A stretch of DNA of 5,280 bases from Chloroflexota bacterium. Its GTDB lineage: Bacteria > Chloroflexota > Dehalococcoidia > JACPQK01. The notes under the pieces were generated by a model. That model saw only the letters and a program-made list of their open reading frames with translations. It was not told where the DNA came from and made no database searches. The position numbers were made by a program, and so were the translations under genes. This document shows, piece by piece, positions 4,989-5,280 of the stretch; the stretch's first letter is position 1; each line of letters begins with the position of its first letter. Location of the stretch: the NCBI GenBank assembly GCA_016190535.1, contig JACPQK010000072.1:1-5280 (forward strand), given 5' to 3'.

Positions 4989-5280
4989 CTACGCTGGGGA
5001 AAGGCCCAGCAGGGCCGAGGCGGTGACACCCTCCAGGGTATCTACCACCCCGTCTGCCTCCGACAGCCGCTCTGGAGAATGGGTGGTAGCCACGGCCAGG
5101 CAGCGCATGCCGGCCGCCAGGGCCGCCTGGATGCCTGCCGGGGCGTCTTCTATCACCAGGCACGCGTGGGGAGCTACCTCCAAGAGATGGGCCGCTTTCA
5201 AGAACCCCTCCGGGTGCGGCTTGCCCTGGGTTACGTCCTCCCCTGCCACAGTAGCGCGGAAGTAGGGGGCGATCCCCAGA
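4989..5280 (-). CDS. HAD-superfamily hydrolase (beta-phosphoglucomutase/sugar-phosphatase-like), C-terminal part, 5' end outside window
   Basis: The visible 96 residues are the C-terminal end of a HAD subfamily IA enzyme. Such enzymes act in the cytoplasm on small phosphorylated metabolites, by phosphoryl transfer through an Asp nucleophile. Two family motifs are visible. Motif III is the Lys in GEDVTQGKPHPEGF (about residues 13-26 of the fragment). Motif IV is the acidic pair in LVIEDAPAGIQAA, followed by the usual AAGMRCLAVATTHSPERL strand-helix. The frame stays open from the TAG stop (4991-4989) to the right edge with family-like sequence (LGIAPYFRATVAGEDV), so a GTG at 5249 is an internal codon and the true start lies beyond 5280. 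Motifs I (DxD) and II and the cap domain are not in the window, so the substrate cannot be inferred; beta-phosphoglucomutase, 2-deoxyglucose-6-phosphatase and phosphoglycolate phosphatase are all possible. It is co-directional with the iron operon but separated by 219 bp, so it is probably a separate unit. Confidence 0.9.
   Translation of the reverse strand, partial: LGIAPYFRATVAGEDVTQGKPHPEGFLKAAHLLEVAPHACLVIEDAPAGIQAALAAGMRCLAVATTHSPERLSEADGVVDTLEGVTASALLGLSPA

Overview
The window is GC-rich bacterial DNA. Every convincing gene lies on the minus strand, so the sequence is read from the right edge to the left. Dense packing, GC-rich coding sequence, a TTG start with a strong ribosome binding site, and three kinds of dispersed-repeat-like sequence suggest an uncultured Chloroflexota-type (for example Dehalococcoidia-like) genome. 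That assignment rests mainly on remembered repeat styles and is tentative.

Layout, in transcription order. (1) 5280-4989: the C-terminal third of a HAD-superfamily sugar-phosphatase/phosphomutase-like protein that enters from outside the window. (2) 4988-4770: a comparatively AT-rich 219-bp intergenic stretch. It carries a good sigma-70-type promoter (TTGACA, 16 bp, TAAAAT), a second TTGACAGA exactly 21 bp upstream, several small inverted repeats and a roughly 98-nt leader. (3) 4769-278: a tight four-gene operon with gaps of only 3, 1 and 3 nt. It encodes an FTR1-type iron permease fused to a cysteine-rich DUF2318 domain, two paralogous MacB/FtsX-type ABC permeases, and a LolD/MacB-type ATPase. 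(4) 277-1: no gene; a cluster of inverted repeats and repeat-element remnants just downstream of the operon.

The operon matches the ABC-associated FTR1 iron-uptake loci exemplified by Campylobacter jejuni Cj1658-Cj1663 (the P19 system): FTR1 permease, DUF2318 protein, two FtsX-like permeases and an ATPase. Here the first and third components are one polypeptide, and no P19-type periplasmic metal-binding protein is present between the promoter and the permease. The inferred working model is that FTR1 moves iron across the membrane. The extracytoplasmic Cys-rich DUF2318 domain would handle redox or metal delivery. The two permeases and the ATPase would form a mechanotransmission-type or export ABC complex that supports iron acquisition from outside.

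The most unusual local feature is a repeat-derived segment inserted in frame in the extracytoplasmic domain of the first permease. Comparison with its paralogue in the same operon shows about 15 extra residues there. I did not find a wholly new defence or mobile system in this window.
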